Source: JANLYC01 sp963815445
GTDB lineage: Bacteria; Actinomycetota; Actinomycetes; Propionibacteriales; Nocardioidaceae
Assembly (NCBI GenBank): GCA_963815445.1
Contig: CAWFGV010000005.1
Coordinates: forward strand, 186,001 to 250,000
Reading direction: 5' to 3'
DNA: 64,000 nucleotides
This document shows positions 36,746-45,171 of this stretch, piece by piece. The position numbers were made by a program, and so were the translations under genes. Numbering within the stretch: position 1 is the stretch's first letter; every line of letters begins with the position of its first letter. Below the pieces are notes generated by a model that made no database searches, was not told where the DNA came from, and saw nothing but the letters and a program-made list of their open reading frames with translations.

Positions 36746-36948
36746 ACGCGCTGCGGGCGGTCGGCGAGTTCTTCTTCGACCTGATCATCGGCGACGACCC
36801 CAAGATCGCGGCCGCGGTGGTCCTGGCGTTGGCGGTGGCGCTGCTCGCCCTGGCCGCCGGTGCGTCGGCGACGGTCGTCACGGTGGTCGGCGCGGTCGCT
36901 GTGGTGGTGGCGTTCACGGTCAGCCTGCTGCTGGACACGCGGCGATGA
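36742..36948 (+). CDS. Small two-helix membrane protein
   Basis: This 68-residue protein (MNALRAVGEFFFDLIIGDDP) is mostly two hydrophobic helices with a short charged end. It overlaps the COG4280-like gene by ATGA and has no similarity that I can name. Position suggests a partner subunit of the transporter-like protein. Confidence 0.75.
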   Translation: MNALRAVGEFFFDLIIGDDPKIAAAVVLALAVALLALAAGASATVVTVVGAVAVVVAFTVSLLLDTRR

Positions 36949-36994
36949 GACGTCGAGCGGCATACGGGTCGACGGCGGGTCGGGGTGGCAGCCG

Positions 36995-37234
36995 GTGAGA
37001 CCGGTGGAGGTGCCAGTACGGGGGGACGGGATCCGGCTCGGCCAGTTCCTCAAGCTCGCGAACGCGGTCGACCAGGGCAGCGACGTGAAGTTCCTGCTGG
37101 CCGCCGGTGAGGTGGGCGTGAACGGGTCGGTCGAGACGCGGCGCGGCCGTCAGCTCGTCACGGGGGACATCGTCGACGTGGGCGGAACGTCATACGTCCT
37201 CACGGCCCAGAAGCTGAAGAAGGACAGAACCTGA
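36995..37234 (+). CDS. S4-domain RNA-binding protein (YbcJ-like)
   Basis: The product has 79 residues from a GTG at 36995. The S4 fold is clear: RLGQFLKLANAVDQGSDVKF, then AAGEVGVNGSVETRRGRQL and VDVGGTSYVLTAQKLKKD. YbcJ-type proteins bind structured RNA, probably at the ribosome. The start is inferred; there is no strong ribosome-binding site. A long palindrome follows at 37247. Confidence 0.85.
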   Translation: MRPVEVPVRGDGIRLGQFLKLANAVDQGSDVKFLLAAGEVGVNGSVETRRGRQLVTGDIVDVGGTSYVLTAQKLKKDRT

Positions 37235-37246
37235 GTCCCCGAGGCA

Positions 37247-37292
37247 CGTTTGCCTAGTTCGCAAGCCACCTGGCTTGTGAACTAGGCAAACG
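37247..37292. terminator. Palindromic bidirectional terminator, copy 1
   Basis: Arms of 22 bases around a two-base centre (37269-37270) begin CGTTTGCC and end GGCAAACG. One position is a G paired with T, so the RNA stem is still closed by a G-U. It lies between the convergent S4 and FKBP genes. Near-identical elements are at 52643 and 63108. Confidence 0.85.
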
Positions 37293-37299
37293 CAGAGGG

Positions 37300-37671
37300 T
37301 CACTTGACGTCGACGAGGTCCACGACGAACACGAGGGTTTCGCCGGGCGCGATGGCGGATCCGGCGCCGCGGTCGCCATAGGCCAGATGTGGCGGGATGA
37401 CCAGCTGGCGACGGCCGCCGACCTTCATGCCGGCGATGCCCTGGTCCCAGCCGGCGATGACCTGACCAACGCCCAGCCGGAAGGACAACGGCTCGCCACG
37501 GTTGTACGACGCGTCGAACTCCTCGCCGCTTGAGTGGGCGACGCCGACATAGTGGGCAACCACGGTGGATCCGGTCGTGGCCTCGGTTCCGTCCCCTTCG
37601 GAGAGGTCGGTGATCACGAGGTCGGACGGGGGAGGGGAGTCGGGGAAGTCGATCTCGGGCTTGTCAGTCAT
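37300..37671 (-). CDS. FKBP-type peptidyl-prolyl isomerase
   Basis: This 123-residue protein from the ATG at 37671 is a single FKBP domain: VVAHYVGVAHSSGEEFDASY, then FRLGVGQVIAGWDQGIAGMK, LVIPPHLAYGDRGAGSAIAP and LVFVVDLVDVK. The active-site aromatic residues (Tyr, Phe, Trp) are kept. No signal peptide, so it is cytoplasmic. The gene is single, preceded by TGGAG. Confidence 0.93.
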   Translation of the reverse strand: MTDKPEIDFPDSPPPSDLVITDLSEGDGTEATTGSTVVAHYVGVAHSSGEEFDASYNRGEPLSFRLGVGQVIAGWDQGIAGMKVGGRRQLVIPPHLAYGDRGAGSAIAPGETLVFVVDLVDVK

Positions 37672-37713
37672 GCGCTCCACCCTAGGGCGCACAGAACAGT
37701 CGCGCTGAGCCGG

Positions 37714-38151
37714 CTACTGCGTGTTCGAGACGTACGACGTCAGCTGGTCGCGCTCGAACTCCAGCTCTCCGATTCGCGACTTCACCACGTCACCGATCGA
37801 CACGATGCCGTGGAGACCTTCGTCCGTCAGCACGGGGACGTGCCGGATCCGGTGCTCGGTCATGAGCTTCATCAGGTCATCGACGGAGTCCTCGGGTTTC
37901 GCGCTGCGCACGTTGGAGGTCATGATCGTCGACACGTCGCCCTCGAGCGCCTGGACGCCCGAGACCAGACACCGCACGATGTCGCGCTCGGACACGATGC
38001 CGGCCACCGGGTTGTCATCGGTGCTCACGACCACGGCACCGATGTTGTATTCGGCGAGCAGTGCTATCAGGTCGTGCACGCTCGTGTCCGGGCGGACGGT
38101 GATGATCGTCGCGCCCTCCCCCTTGCCCTTGAGCACGTCTTTGATGCGCAT
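37714..38151 (-). CDS. CBS-domain pair protein
   Basis: This 145-residue protein consists of two CBS motifs: residues 1-65 (DTSVHDLIALLAEYNIGAVV, then GIVSERDIVRCL) and 70-130 (DSVDDLMKLMTEHRIRHVPV, then GIVSIGDVVKSRI). Such proteins bind adenine nucleotides. The ATG at 38151 is preceded by GGGAGGCC. It is divergent from a membrane protein and stands alone; the target is unknown. Homologues of this hypoxic-response type are common in actinobacteria. Confidence 0.9.
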   Translation of the reverse strand: MRIKDVLKGKGEGATIITVRPDTSVHDLIALLAEYNIGAVVVSTDDNPVAGIVSERDIVRCLVSGVQALEGDVSTIMTSNVRSAKPEDSVDDLMKLMTEHRIRHVPVLTDEGLHGIVSIGDVVKSRIGELEFERDQLTSYVSNTQ

Positions 38152-38263
38152 TCGCGGCCTCCCGAGAGTCTGGGGCTTGCTGTCCCTCGACCCTAGCGGG
38201 ATGCCGGTGACGGGGACAGCCTTCTGGCGGCGTGGTCCAGCCGTGACCTGCAAAGATGGGGCC

Positions 38264-39061
38264 GTGACCGCGCCCCTGACCTCGCCGCGGCGTCCGTCCA
38301 CACTCGGGAGTTCGATTGCGCCCTCGCCGGGCTCGACGCTCATCGTGGCGGTCGTGCTCGGCTGGATCACGCTGGTGCTCGTGATCGACTCCGGGTCGAC
38401 CCTGGGCGTCCAGCGCGCGCTGGGGCTCGGGACGTGGATCGTCCTGCTCGGGCTACTGGCCCGCGAGGCGCCTCTCGTGCGCGTCCAGACCGCGGTTGTG
38501 GTGGCCTTCGCCTCGGCGGTCGAGTACACCTTCTCACCGTTGCTCGAGGTCTACCTCTACCGCTTCCACAACGTGCCGGCCTACGTGCCGCCCGGCCACG
38601 GCCTGGTCTACCTGGCAGCGCTGGCCATCGGGCGGTCGGTGTTCGTGCGAGCCCACGCTCGCGCGTGCATGATCTCGGTCCTGGTCGTCGGCGGGGCGTA
38701 CGCGGCGTACGGGTTGCTCGTCGCCGACCGCACGGACGTGCTGGGCGCGTTCTGGTTCCTCTGCCTCGTCGGCTTCTTCCGGTGGGGGCCCTCCACGGGT
38801 CTGTACGTAGGGGCCTTCCTGGTGGTGACCTATCTCGAGCTGACCGGAACAGCGTTGGGAACCTGGGCCTGGCAGGTCCACGACCCGACCGGTCTGGTCG
38901 CGATCGGCAACCCACCCTCCGGTGCCGCCGGCGGGTACGGCTGGTTCGACCTCGCGGCTCTGTTGGCCGCGCCATGGCTGCTCACGCGACGCCGGTCGAT
39001 GAGCGGCCGTGGCGAGACAGAGGTCACTCCTCCGGAACCTGCTCGGGTTCGCTCGGGCTGA
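38264..39061 (+). CDS. Hypothetical polytopic membrane protein
   Basis: This 265-residue protein from GTG 38264 has about eight helices and the conserved-looking VPAYVPPGHGLVYLAALAIG and a late segment WAWQVHDPTGLVAIGNPPS. I do not recognise the family, though it has the look of a conserved actinobacterial membrane protein. Its last 38 bases overlap the convergent hisN gene, so the two 3' ends are interlocked. Confidence 0.78.
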   Translation: MTAPLTSPRRPSTLGSSIAPSPGSTLIVAVVLGWITLVLVIDSGSTLGVQRALGLGTWIVLLGLLAREAPLVRVQTAVVVAFASAVEYTFSPLLEVYLYRFHNVPAYVPPGHGLVYLAALAIGRSVFVRAHARACMISVLVVGGAYAAYGLLVADRTDVLGAFWFLCLVGFFRWGPSTGLYVGAFLVVTYLELTGTALGTWAWQVHDPTGLVAIGNPPSGAAGGYGWFDLAALLAAPWLLTRRRSMSGRGETEVTPPEPARVRSG

Positions 39062-39917
39062 GACGCAGGCGACGCTCGTTCAGGTCGTGCACACTCCCCG
39101 GACTCCGGTGCGCGCCGCCGGGCTCGTCGGGCAGCATCCCGACGAAGGCCAGCGTCTGGTCGTGCAGACGGCCGTTTGTCGCGATGGCGCTTCCGCTGTG
39201 GGGGCCGGTGGTTCCGTCCAGGCCGCCGAAGCGGCCGCCTGCCTCCTCCACGATCACCGCCAGGGCCGCCATGTCGTAGAGCTGCAGCTCGGGCTCAACC
39301 GCGATGTCGACGGCACCCTCGGCCACCAGCATGTAAGACCAGAAGTCGCCGTACGCGCGAGTCCGCCAACATCGGCGGGTCAGCGCGATGAAGTCGTCCT
39401 GCCGTCCACGTGCCTCCCAGCCGTGCAGCGAGCTGTAGGAGAGTGAGGCGTTCTCGAGCGTGCCGACGTCAGAGACGTAGCAGGCGGTCGCCGAGAACAG
39501 TGACTTTCCCGTCCAGGCGCCTCCGCCCTTCGACGCCCACCACCGGCGGCTAAGCGCCGGTGCTGAGACCACTCCCGCAACGACCTCGTCCTCCAGCATC
39601 AACGCGATCAGGGTCGCCCAGACGGGCACGCCTCGCACGAAGTTCTTGGTGCCATCGATCGGGTCGACGACCCAGCGTCGGGGCCCCCAGCCGGTGGATC
39701 CTTCCTCCTCGCCATAGAACGCGTCCCGTGGTCGAGCGCGGCTGAGCGTACGACGCATGGCCTGTTCGACCGACTGGTCTGCGTCAGTGACGGGGGTGAG
39801 GTCGGGCTTGTTGACCACATGCAGGTCTTGGGCCTTGAACCGGTCCATCGTGAGCGAGTCCGCGTCGTCGGCGAGAACGTGCGCGAGGCGTAAGTCGTCC
39901 GTGTGGTCCGAAGGCAT
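39024..39917 (-). CDS. hisN: Inositol monophosphatase-family phosphatase, probable histidinol-phosphatase
   Basis: This protein has 297 residues from the ATG at 39917. The metal motifs are FYGEEEG, DPIDGTKNFVRGVP and the later ELQLYDMAALAVIVEEAGG. DPIDGTKNFVRG and overall closeness to HisN place it in histidine biosynthesis, where it removes phosphate from histidinol phosphate. It extends 25-30 residues further at the C-terminus than usual, and that extension overlaps the convergent gene. No his genes are beside it. A general inositol-phosphatase role is the alternative. Confidence 0.82.
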   Translation of the reverse strand: MPSDHTDDLRLAHVLADDADSLTMDRFKAQDLHVVNKPDLTPVTDADQSVEQAMRRTLSRARPRDAFYGEEEGSTGWGPRRWVVDPIDGTKNFVRGVPVWATLIALMLEDEVVAGVVSAPALSRRWWASKGGGAWTGKSLFSATACYVSDVGTLENASLSYSSLHGWEARGRQDDFIALTRRCWRTRAYGDFWSYMLVAEGAVDIAVEPELQLYDMAALAVIVEEAGGRFGGLDGTTGPHSGSAIATNGRLHDQTLAFVGMLPDEPGGAHRSPGSVHDLNERRLRLSPSEPEQVPEE

Positions 39918-40124
39918 AGCGCTCAGCGTACGGCTCCGGAGTCCCGCGGCGAGCCCGGGCGCGCTGCCGTTTCCCCCGAACCCACGCGGTCGGCGGCCGT
40001 CGAGAAGGTCCTTGACCCCGCCCGAGCTCATGCCCGAAAGTGCCATGGGGAACTTCTGGGCGGGCGGCCACACTGGGAGGGGACGGGGACGACCGCGTCC
40101 CAGCCCCTCGAGAGGAGCGCGTGC

Positions 40125-40616
40125 ATGTTCAATCAGGTCAATGGGCTGCCCCTGCACCCGCTCGCGATCCACGCCGCCGTCGTCTTCGTCCCGCTGGCGG
40201 CATTCCTGGCAGTGCTCTTCGCCTGGCCGCGCACCCGCGCGTGGTCCCGGCTCCCACTGCTGCTCGTCACGCTGGGAGCGCTGGGGTCGGTCTTCGTGTC
40301 GATACAGAGCGGCAAGGCCCTGCAGCGGAAGCTGAACCTCCAGGGCCCGGTCGCCGCGCTGATCAGCACCCACCGCCACCGGGCCAACCAGCTCCTGCTG
40401 CTCATGATCGTCTTCACGGTGTTGGTCGTCGTGGCGTACGCGCTGACACGGTCGTCCCGGGCGAGTTCCATGGTCACCAACGTGTTGTCGGTCCTGCTGG
40501 TGCTCGGTGCCGTCGCCATCGGCGTCCAGACATACCGCGTCGGAGATGTCGGCGCCCGGGCCTTGTGGAACCCGACCGGCCAGATCGACTACAGCGGAAA
40601 CGGCTCGGGCGGCTGA
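40125..40616 (+). CDS. DUF2231 membrane protein, paralogue 2
   Basis: This 163-residue, four-helix protein begins MFNQVNGLPLHPLAIHAAVV, preceded by GAGGAG. It is the paralogue of the gene at 21158, sharing the LPLHPL-I/V-H motif and the C-terminal GVQTYRVGDVGARALWN. The middle loop is shorter. Histidines at the N-terminal helix and in the THRHRANQ loop could bind metal. It faces the convergent rsgA gene with a 21-base gap. Confidence 0.85.
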   Translation: MFNQVNGLPLHPLAIHAAVVFVPLAAFLAVLFAWPRTRAWSRLPLLLVTLGALGSVFVSIQSGKALQRKLNLQGPVAALISTHRHRANQLLLLMIVFTVLVVVAYALTRSSRASSMVTNVLSVLLVLGAVAIGVQTYRVGDVGARALWNPTGQIDYSGNGSGG

Positions 40617-40637
40617 CAAATCGGGGGCGGCAGCGCC

Positions 40638-41642
40638 TCACTCGTCGTCGGGGCGTTCCCGGCTGGCGAGCAGCCGGCGGAACGACTCGACCCGGTCCGC
40701 CTCGACCCGGCCGTCGGCTATCGCCTCGTCGAGTGCGCATTCGGGCTCGGTGGCACCATGCTTGCAGCCGCGCGAGCAGTCGACGGTGAGCTGGGCCAGG
40801 TCGTCGAAGGCGTTGATCAGCTCACGGGGGTCGACGTGCGCCAGTCCGAACGACCGGATTCCGGGGGTGTCGATCACCCATCCACCGAAAGGCAGCTCGA
40901 GCGCGATGGCCGAGCTCGAGGTGTGTCGCCCGCGACCGGTCACCTCGTTGACATGCCCGGTAACGCGGTCGCTCCCCGGGACCAGCGCGTTGACCAGCGT
41001 CGACTTGCCCACGCCGGAGTGGCCCACGAAGACGCTGACCTGGCCGCGGAGCCGGTCCCGCACCGGATCGAGATCGCCCCCGCGCTCGGCAACGACCGAC
41101 GGTACGCCGAGCGGTTGGTACGTCGAGAGCAACACCGCCGGATCGGCAAGGTCGACCTTGGTCAGGCACAGGAGCGGTTCGAGACCTGCGGCGTAGGCCG
41201 CGACGAGCGCGCGGTCGATCAGCCGGGGACGCGGCTCGGGGTTGGCGACAGCGGTGACGATGACCAGCTGGTCGGCATTGGCGACGAGGATGCGCTCGAC
41301 CGGGTCGTCGTCGTCCGACGTACGCCGAAGCACGGTCCGGCGTGCGGCCACCTCGACGATCCGGGCGAGGCTGCCGTCGGCACCCGACACGTCACCAACC
41401 ACCCTGACCCGGTCGCCCACGACGACGCCCTTGCGGCCCAGCGGCCGAGACTTCATCGCCATCACGGTGCGTTCGGGCTGTCCCGCCGGGGTCGCCCGCA
41501 CCGTGTAGCGGCCACGGTCGACGGTGACGACGAAGCCGTCCACGGCGTCGTCGTACGTCGGCCTCTCCTTGGTACGGGGTCGGGTCCGGCGGCGCGGGCG
41601 TTCGAAGTGGCTGGGGTCGGGCTCGCGGTACGTGGAGCTCAT
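40638..41642 (-). CDS. rsgA: Ribosome small-subunit-dependent GTPase A
   Basis: This 334-residue protein has the RsgA order: N-terminal OB fold (RVRVVGDVSGADGSLARIVE), circularly permuted GTPase with LCLTKVDLADP (G4), GHSGVGKSTLVNAL (G1) and DTPGIRSF (G3), and a C-terminal zinc module DCSRGCKHGATEPECALDE. It checks the decoding centre of the 30S subunit during assembly. Start overlaps the aroA stop by ATGA. The rsgA-aroA pair is a common actinobacterial arrangement. Confidence 0.95.
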   Translation of the reverse strand: MSSTYREPDPSHFERPRRRTRPRTKERPTYDDAVDGFVVTVDRGRYTVRATPAGQPERTVMAMKSRPLGRKGVVVGDRVRVVGDVSGADGSLARIVEVAARRTVLRRTSDDDDPVERILVANADQLVIVTAVANPEPRPRLIDRALVAAYAAGLEPLLCLTKVDLADPAVLLSTYQPLGVPSVVAERGGDLDPVRDRLRGQVSVFVGHSGVGKSTLVNALVPGSDRVTGHVNEVTGRGRHTSSSAIALELPFGGWVIDTPGIRSFGLAHVDPRELINAFDDLAQLTVDCSRGCKHGATEPECALDEAIADGRVEADRVESFRRLLASRERPDDE

Positions 41643-42913
41643 GCGACGAGCGCCTGCCAGTCCGCGGCGAAGCTGCCATGTGTCTTGGAGGTCGTGGCGA
41701 TGTCATCGACAACCAGGTCGCTGACCCGCAGCCCCAGCACGGCGCCCGCCTGGGCCATCCGATGATCGTGGTAGGTGCCGAACACACCGCCATGCAGAAC
41801 GCGTGGACGGATCTCGAGCCCGTCTGCGGTCTCGCGCACGTCGCCGCCGAGCGCGTTGATCTCGCGTGCCAGTGCTGACAGGCGGTCGGTCTCGTGACCG
41901 CGCAGGTGCGCGACCCCCCGAAGCCACGAGGTGCCATCCGCGAGCGCGCACACGGCTGCCAGCACGGGAGTCAGCTCACCGACGTCATGCAGATCGAGGT
42001 CGACGCCGTGGATCTCCCTGCCGCCGGTGACGGTGAGCCCGTTGGCATCGAGGTCAGCGGCGGCACCGAAGTGGGGGAGGATCTCGCGCAGTGCGTCACC
42101 AGCCTGTGTCGTCAAGGTGGGCCAGCCCGCGACGGTGACACGACCGCCCGTGACCACGGCAGCGGCCAGGAACGGTGCGGCGTTGCTGAGGTCGGGCTCG
42201 ACCCGCACCGGGATCCCACGGACGTGGCCGGGATGGACCTGCCAACGGTTCGGTTCGTCGTCGTCGACGCGGACACCGCGCTCGCGCAGCATGGCGACGG
42301 TCATCGCGATGTGGGGCAGTGATGGCACCGGTTTGCCGTCGTGGCGGATGTCGACGCCGTCGTCGTACCTCGCGCCCGCCAGCAGCAGGGCGGACACGAA
42401 CTGGCTGGAGGCGGACGCGTCGAGCGTCACCACACCACCGCGGACGCGGCCCGTGCCCTCGATCGTGAACGGGAGCGACCCGCGACCGGTGTCGACCTGG
42501 ACTCCGAGGGCGCCCAGAGCGCCGAGAACCTCGCCCATCGGTCGCACCCGGGCACCTGGATCTCCGTCGAACATGACCGTCCCCGAGGCCAGGGCCGCGA
42601 CCGGTGGGACGAAGCGCATCACGGTGCCCGCCAGCCCGCAGTCGATGTCTGCCGGTCCGGTGAGCCGACCGGGCGTGATGTCGATGGTCCCGGGTGACTC
42701 CGCGATCGTCGTGCCGAGCGCGGCCAGCGCGGCCACCATCAGGCGGGTATCGCGGGCGATCAGCGGGTCGACGATGCTCGACGTCTGGTCGGCGATCGCG
42801 GCCAGCAGCAGCGCACGGTTCGTGATCGACTTGGAGCCAGGAACAGCGACTCCGCCGGAGACAGGTCCAGCGGCATACGGCGCTGCCCAGGGAGCAACCA
42901 CGGGAGTGGTCAC
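41639..42913 (-). CDS. aroA: 3-phosphoshikimate 1-carboxyvinyltransferase
   Basis: This 424-residue EPSP synthase of the shikimate pathway has the substrate motifs AVPGSKSITNRALLLAA, CGLAGTVMRFVPPVAAL, and TAGRE-like KETDRL equivalent HLRGHETDRLSALAREINAL near the C-terminus. The Gly-Leu-Ala-Gly-Thr-Val variant replaces the usual GNAGTA and is normal for actinobacteria. It is complete with the C-terminal HDHRMAQAGAVLGL. It overlaps rsgA. Confidence 0.95.
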   Translation of the reverse strand: MTTPVVAPWAAPYAAGPVSGGVAVPGSKSITNRALLLAAIADQTSSIVDPLIARDTRLMVAALAALGTTIAESPGTIDITPGRLTGPADIDCGLAGTVMRFVPPVAALASGTVMFDGDPGARVRPMGEVLGALGALGVQVDTGRGSLPFTIEGTGRVRGGVVTLDASASSQFVSALLLAGARYDDGVDIRHDGKPVPSLPHIAMTVAMLRERGVRVDDDEPNRWQVHPGHVRGIPVRVEPDLSNAAPFLAAAVVTGGRVTVAGWPTLTTQAGDALREILPHFGAAADLDANGLTVTGGREIHGVDLDLHDVGELTPVLAAVCALADGTSWLRGVAHLRGHETDRLSALAREINALGGDVRETADGLEIRPRVLHGGVFGTYHDHRMAQAGAVLGLRVSDLVVDDIATTSKTHGSFAADWQALVA

Positions 42914-43067
42914 GCGAGCGCCCTGGCCGTCACGACCAAAGCCTATCGAGCCACCCGCTCATCGAGCTTGCCCGCTGGTCTCGGTTGTCGAGATCACCGG
43001 CTGGCAGAGCGCGGACGCGGGGTGCCCCGCTGCGGTCGGACCAGGGGATCGGAACCGGTGGACAGGG

Positions 43068-44523
43068 TCAGGCAGCGGGGAGGGGCTGACGGACCGACAG
43101 TGTCGGGAGTGCTGGGTGGGTGCCGGTGTGGTCGACGAGGTGGTAGCGGCCGTGGGGGCTGCGCCAGACGAAGATGCCGGTGAAGGGTTGGGCGACCTGC
43201 CATCGGCCGTGGGTCTTGATGCGGTGGTGGGTCCGGGTCAGGGGGCCGAGGTTGTCGATCCCGGTTTGGCCGGGTGGTCCGCCGTTGTCGGGGGAGACGT
43301 AGGGGGTGGTGTGGTCGAGGTCTCCGGTGCGTCGGGTGGAGGTGGCGTAGGGGAAGCAGTCCACGGGGGTGCGTAGGTGGACGGCGTCGCGGATCCGGTC
43401 GGGGATCTCATAGGCGTCCACGGGGATCTGCTGGTTGAGATCGATCACCGGTTTCACCACGACGTTCGCGCCACTGAGCCATGTCTTGACGCGGTCGACG
43501 GTGACGGGTCCGACCTGCTCGACCCGCGCCACCCCGGTGCCGGTGACCAACGCCTCATCGGTGAGGTGGACGTACAGCGTCACCGGCGGTGAGCTGTCCA
43601 CGGTCCTCGTCTGACCTGACCGAGTCCCGTCGGCCAGGCCGGCCGGGCCGGCTGGGCCAGTCAGACCGGTTGAGGTGACGTTGGGGTCAGTCGCGTCTGG
43701 GTGGTCGTCGGTGTGGTGGGTGGTGGTGCTGGCTGCGTGGGCGACGTCGGCGAACAGGTCCAGGGCGGCCTGTGGGCGGGCCAGGACTCCGATGGCGGCG
43801 GCCCGGCGGGCGTCTCTGGACCGGTGGTCGCCGAGGAGTCCGAGCCCGTGGGCGGTGCGGTCCACCGTCGCGTCGAACCAGATCGCATCTGCGGCTTCGG
43901 CCTGGATGAACAGCTTCTTGGTGCCGTGCTCGGACGACGGGCTCAACCACACCCCCAATGATCCCTGCGCCTGTTCGTCGGCTTCGGCGGCGGCGTCCGG
44001 GTCGCACGCGAGCCAGCGTCGCGGTGATGATCGCCTCGATCCGTCCCCACGACAGCGAGTGCGCATATCTGGCGATCCTGCGGTCCACCACCGCCACGGT
44101 GGCTTCGCTCAGGTGGCGGGTGGCGTCGGCGGTCTTGCGGCCGATCCACGGCTTGACCTCACCCGCACAGATCCGTGCCCACAGCTGTGGGAGTCGGTGG
44201 CGCAGGTCCAACGCGTCCGCCACGAGCCGTTCCGCGGCGTGGGTGGAGGTGGCGAGCACGACGCCGAGCTCGGCCGGGGCGAACTCCGCCACGACCGGGG
44301 TGCCGGCGCCACCGAAGCGGATCAGCTGCTCACACCCGAGCAGGGTCGGACCGGTGGCCCGGGCGATCTCGCTGTGCAGGTCGGCCCAGTGCGCGGCGGT
44401 CTGCAACAGTCGCACTTCGCCCTGCTCGACGACCGTGCGGGCTTGTTCGGCGGCGGCCAGGGTGGCCAGCTCGTCGAGTGCGCTGAGGTCGGTGTCGAAC
44501 ATGTGTTCGATTCTACCTGCCAT
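43068..44523 (-). pseudogene. DUF222/HNH endonuclease (13E12-type), frame broken
   Basis: Leftward from the ATG at 44523, or 44502, the first frame encodes the DUF222 part (LDELATLAAAEQARTVVEQG, then GRKTADATRHLSEATVAVVD and RIEAIITATLA). Near 44003-44020 the reading frame must change to another one that continues ACDPDAAAEADEQAQGSLGV and ends with the HNH motif (TGDLDHTTPYV, then NLGPLTRTHHRIKTHGRW). One indel is enough to explain it. This family is multicopy in many actinobacteria, and frame-broken copies are common. A sequencing error is the alternative. Confidence 0.82.
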
Positions 44524-44659
44524 GCCCGACAGCCGCCAGACCGTTTCGCGTTGTCCACAAGGGTTTTCTGGTTTCGACGGGCCTGACCTCGGCAGGCGAC
44601 CGGCAAGAGCCAACCGACCGGCGGAGCGGTCGAACCCTCGTCCGCCGGACAGCGGTGCG

Positions 44660-45157
44660 TCAGGAGGACAGCGGGTTGATCTCCGTGACGCGGTCGCGGG
44701 CGTGCATTGCGCCGTGCTTGGCTCGCCATGCCAGACCGGGCTTGCCGGCCGTGTCGACGCTGGCGAGCAGCAGGCCACCGAGCATCGACACGTTCTTGAA
44801 GAAGTGGATCTGCTGGTTCGCCTTCTGGGTCGGGTCCGACTCCTCCCAGAAGCGGTGTCCGGCCCAGGTGGTCGGGACGAGGGAAGCAGCCAAGGCGAAC
44901 GCCGAGAGCCGGGGGAGCCGTCCGGTGGCCAGCAGAAGACCGCCAGCCACCTGCACGGCGGCGTTGAGCTGCACGATCTGCTTCTTGTCGAGGTCGAACG
45001 GCATCGAATCGGTCGCCTTGTCGACGGCCGGCTTGATGGCGTCGAGCTCAGGCTCCGCGATCTTGACCCGACCCTCGGGGTCGCGTAAGGCGTTGATGCC
45101 GCCCTGGATGAACATCGAGGACAGCATGGGGCGGGCGATCCGGCGGACGAGAGTCAT
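44660..45157 (-). CDS. DoxX-family membrane protein
   Basis: This 165-residue protein from the ATG at 45157 has four hydrophobic segments and the family feature RPMLSSMFIQGGINALRDPE. DoxX/DoxD proteins accompany redox stress systems, such as the SodA-SseA-DoxX complex of mycobacteria. It follows the aspS gene with a 14-base gap, so both may be transcribed together. The start is preceded by AAGGAG; an in-frame ATG six codons upstream is possible. Confidence 0.85.
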   Translation of the reverse strand: MTLVRRIARPMLSSMFIQGGINALRDPEGRVKIAEPELDAIKPAVDKATDSMPFDLDKKQIVQLNAAVQVAGGLLLATGRLPRLSAFALAASLVPTTWAGHRFWEESDPTQKANQQIHFFKNVSMLGGLLLASVDTAGKPGLAWRAKHGAMHARDRVTEINPLSS

Positions 45158-45171
45158 GTCTCCTTCATACC

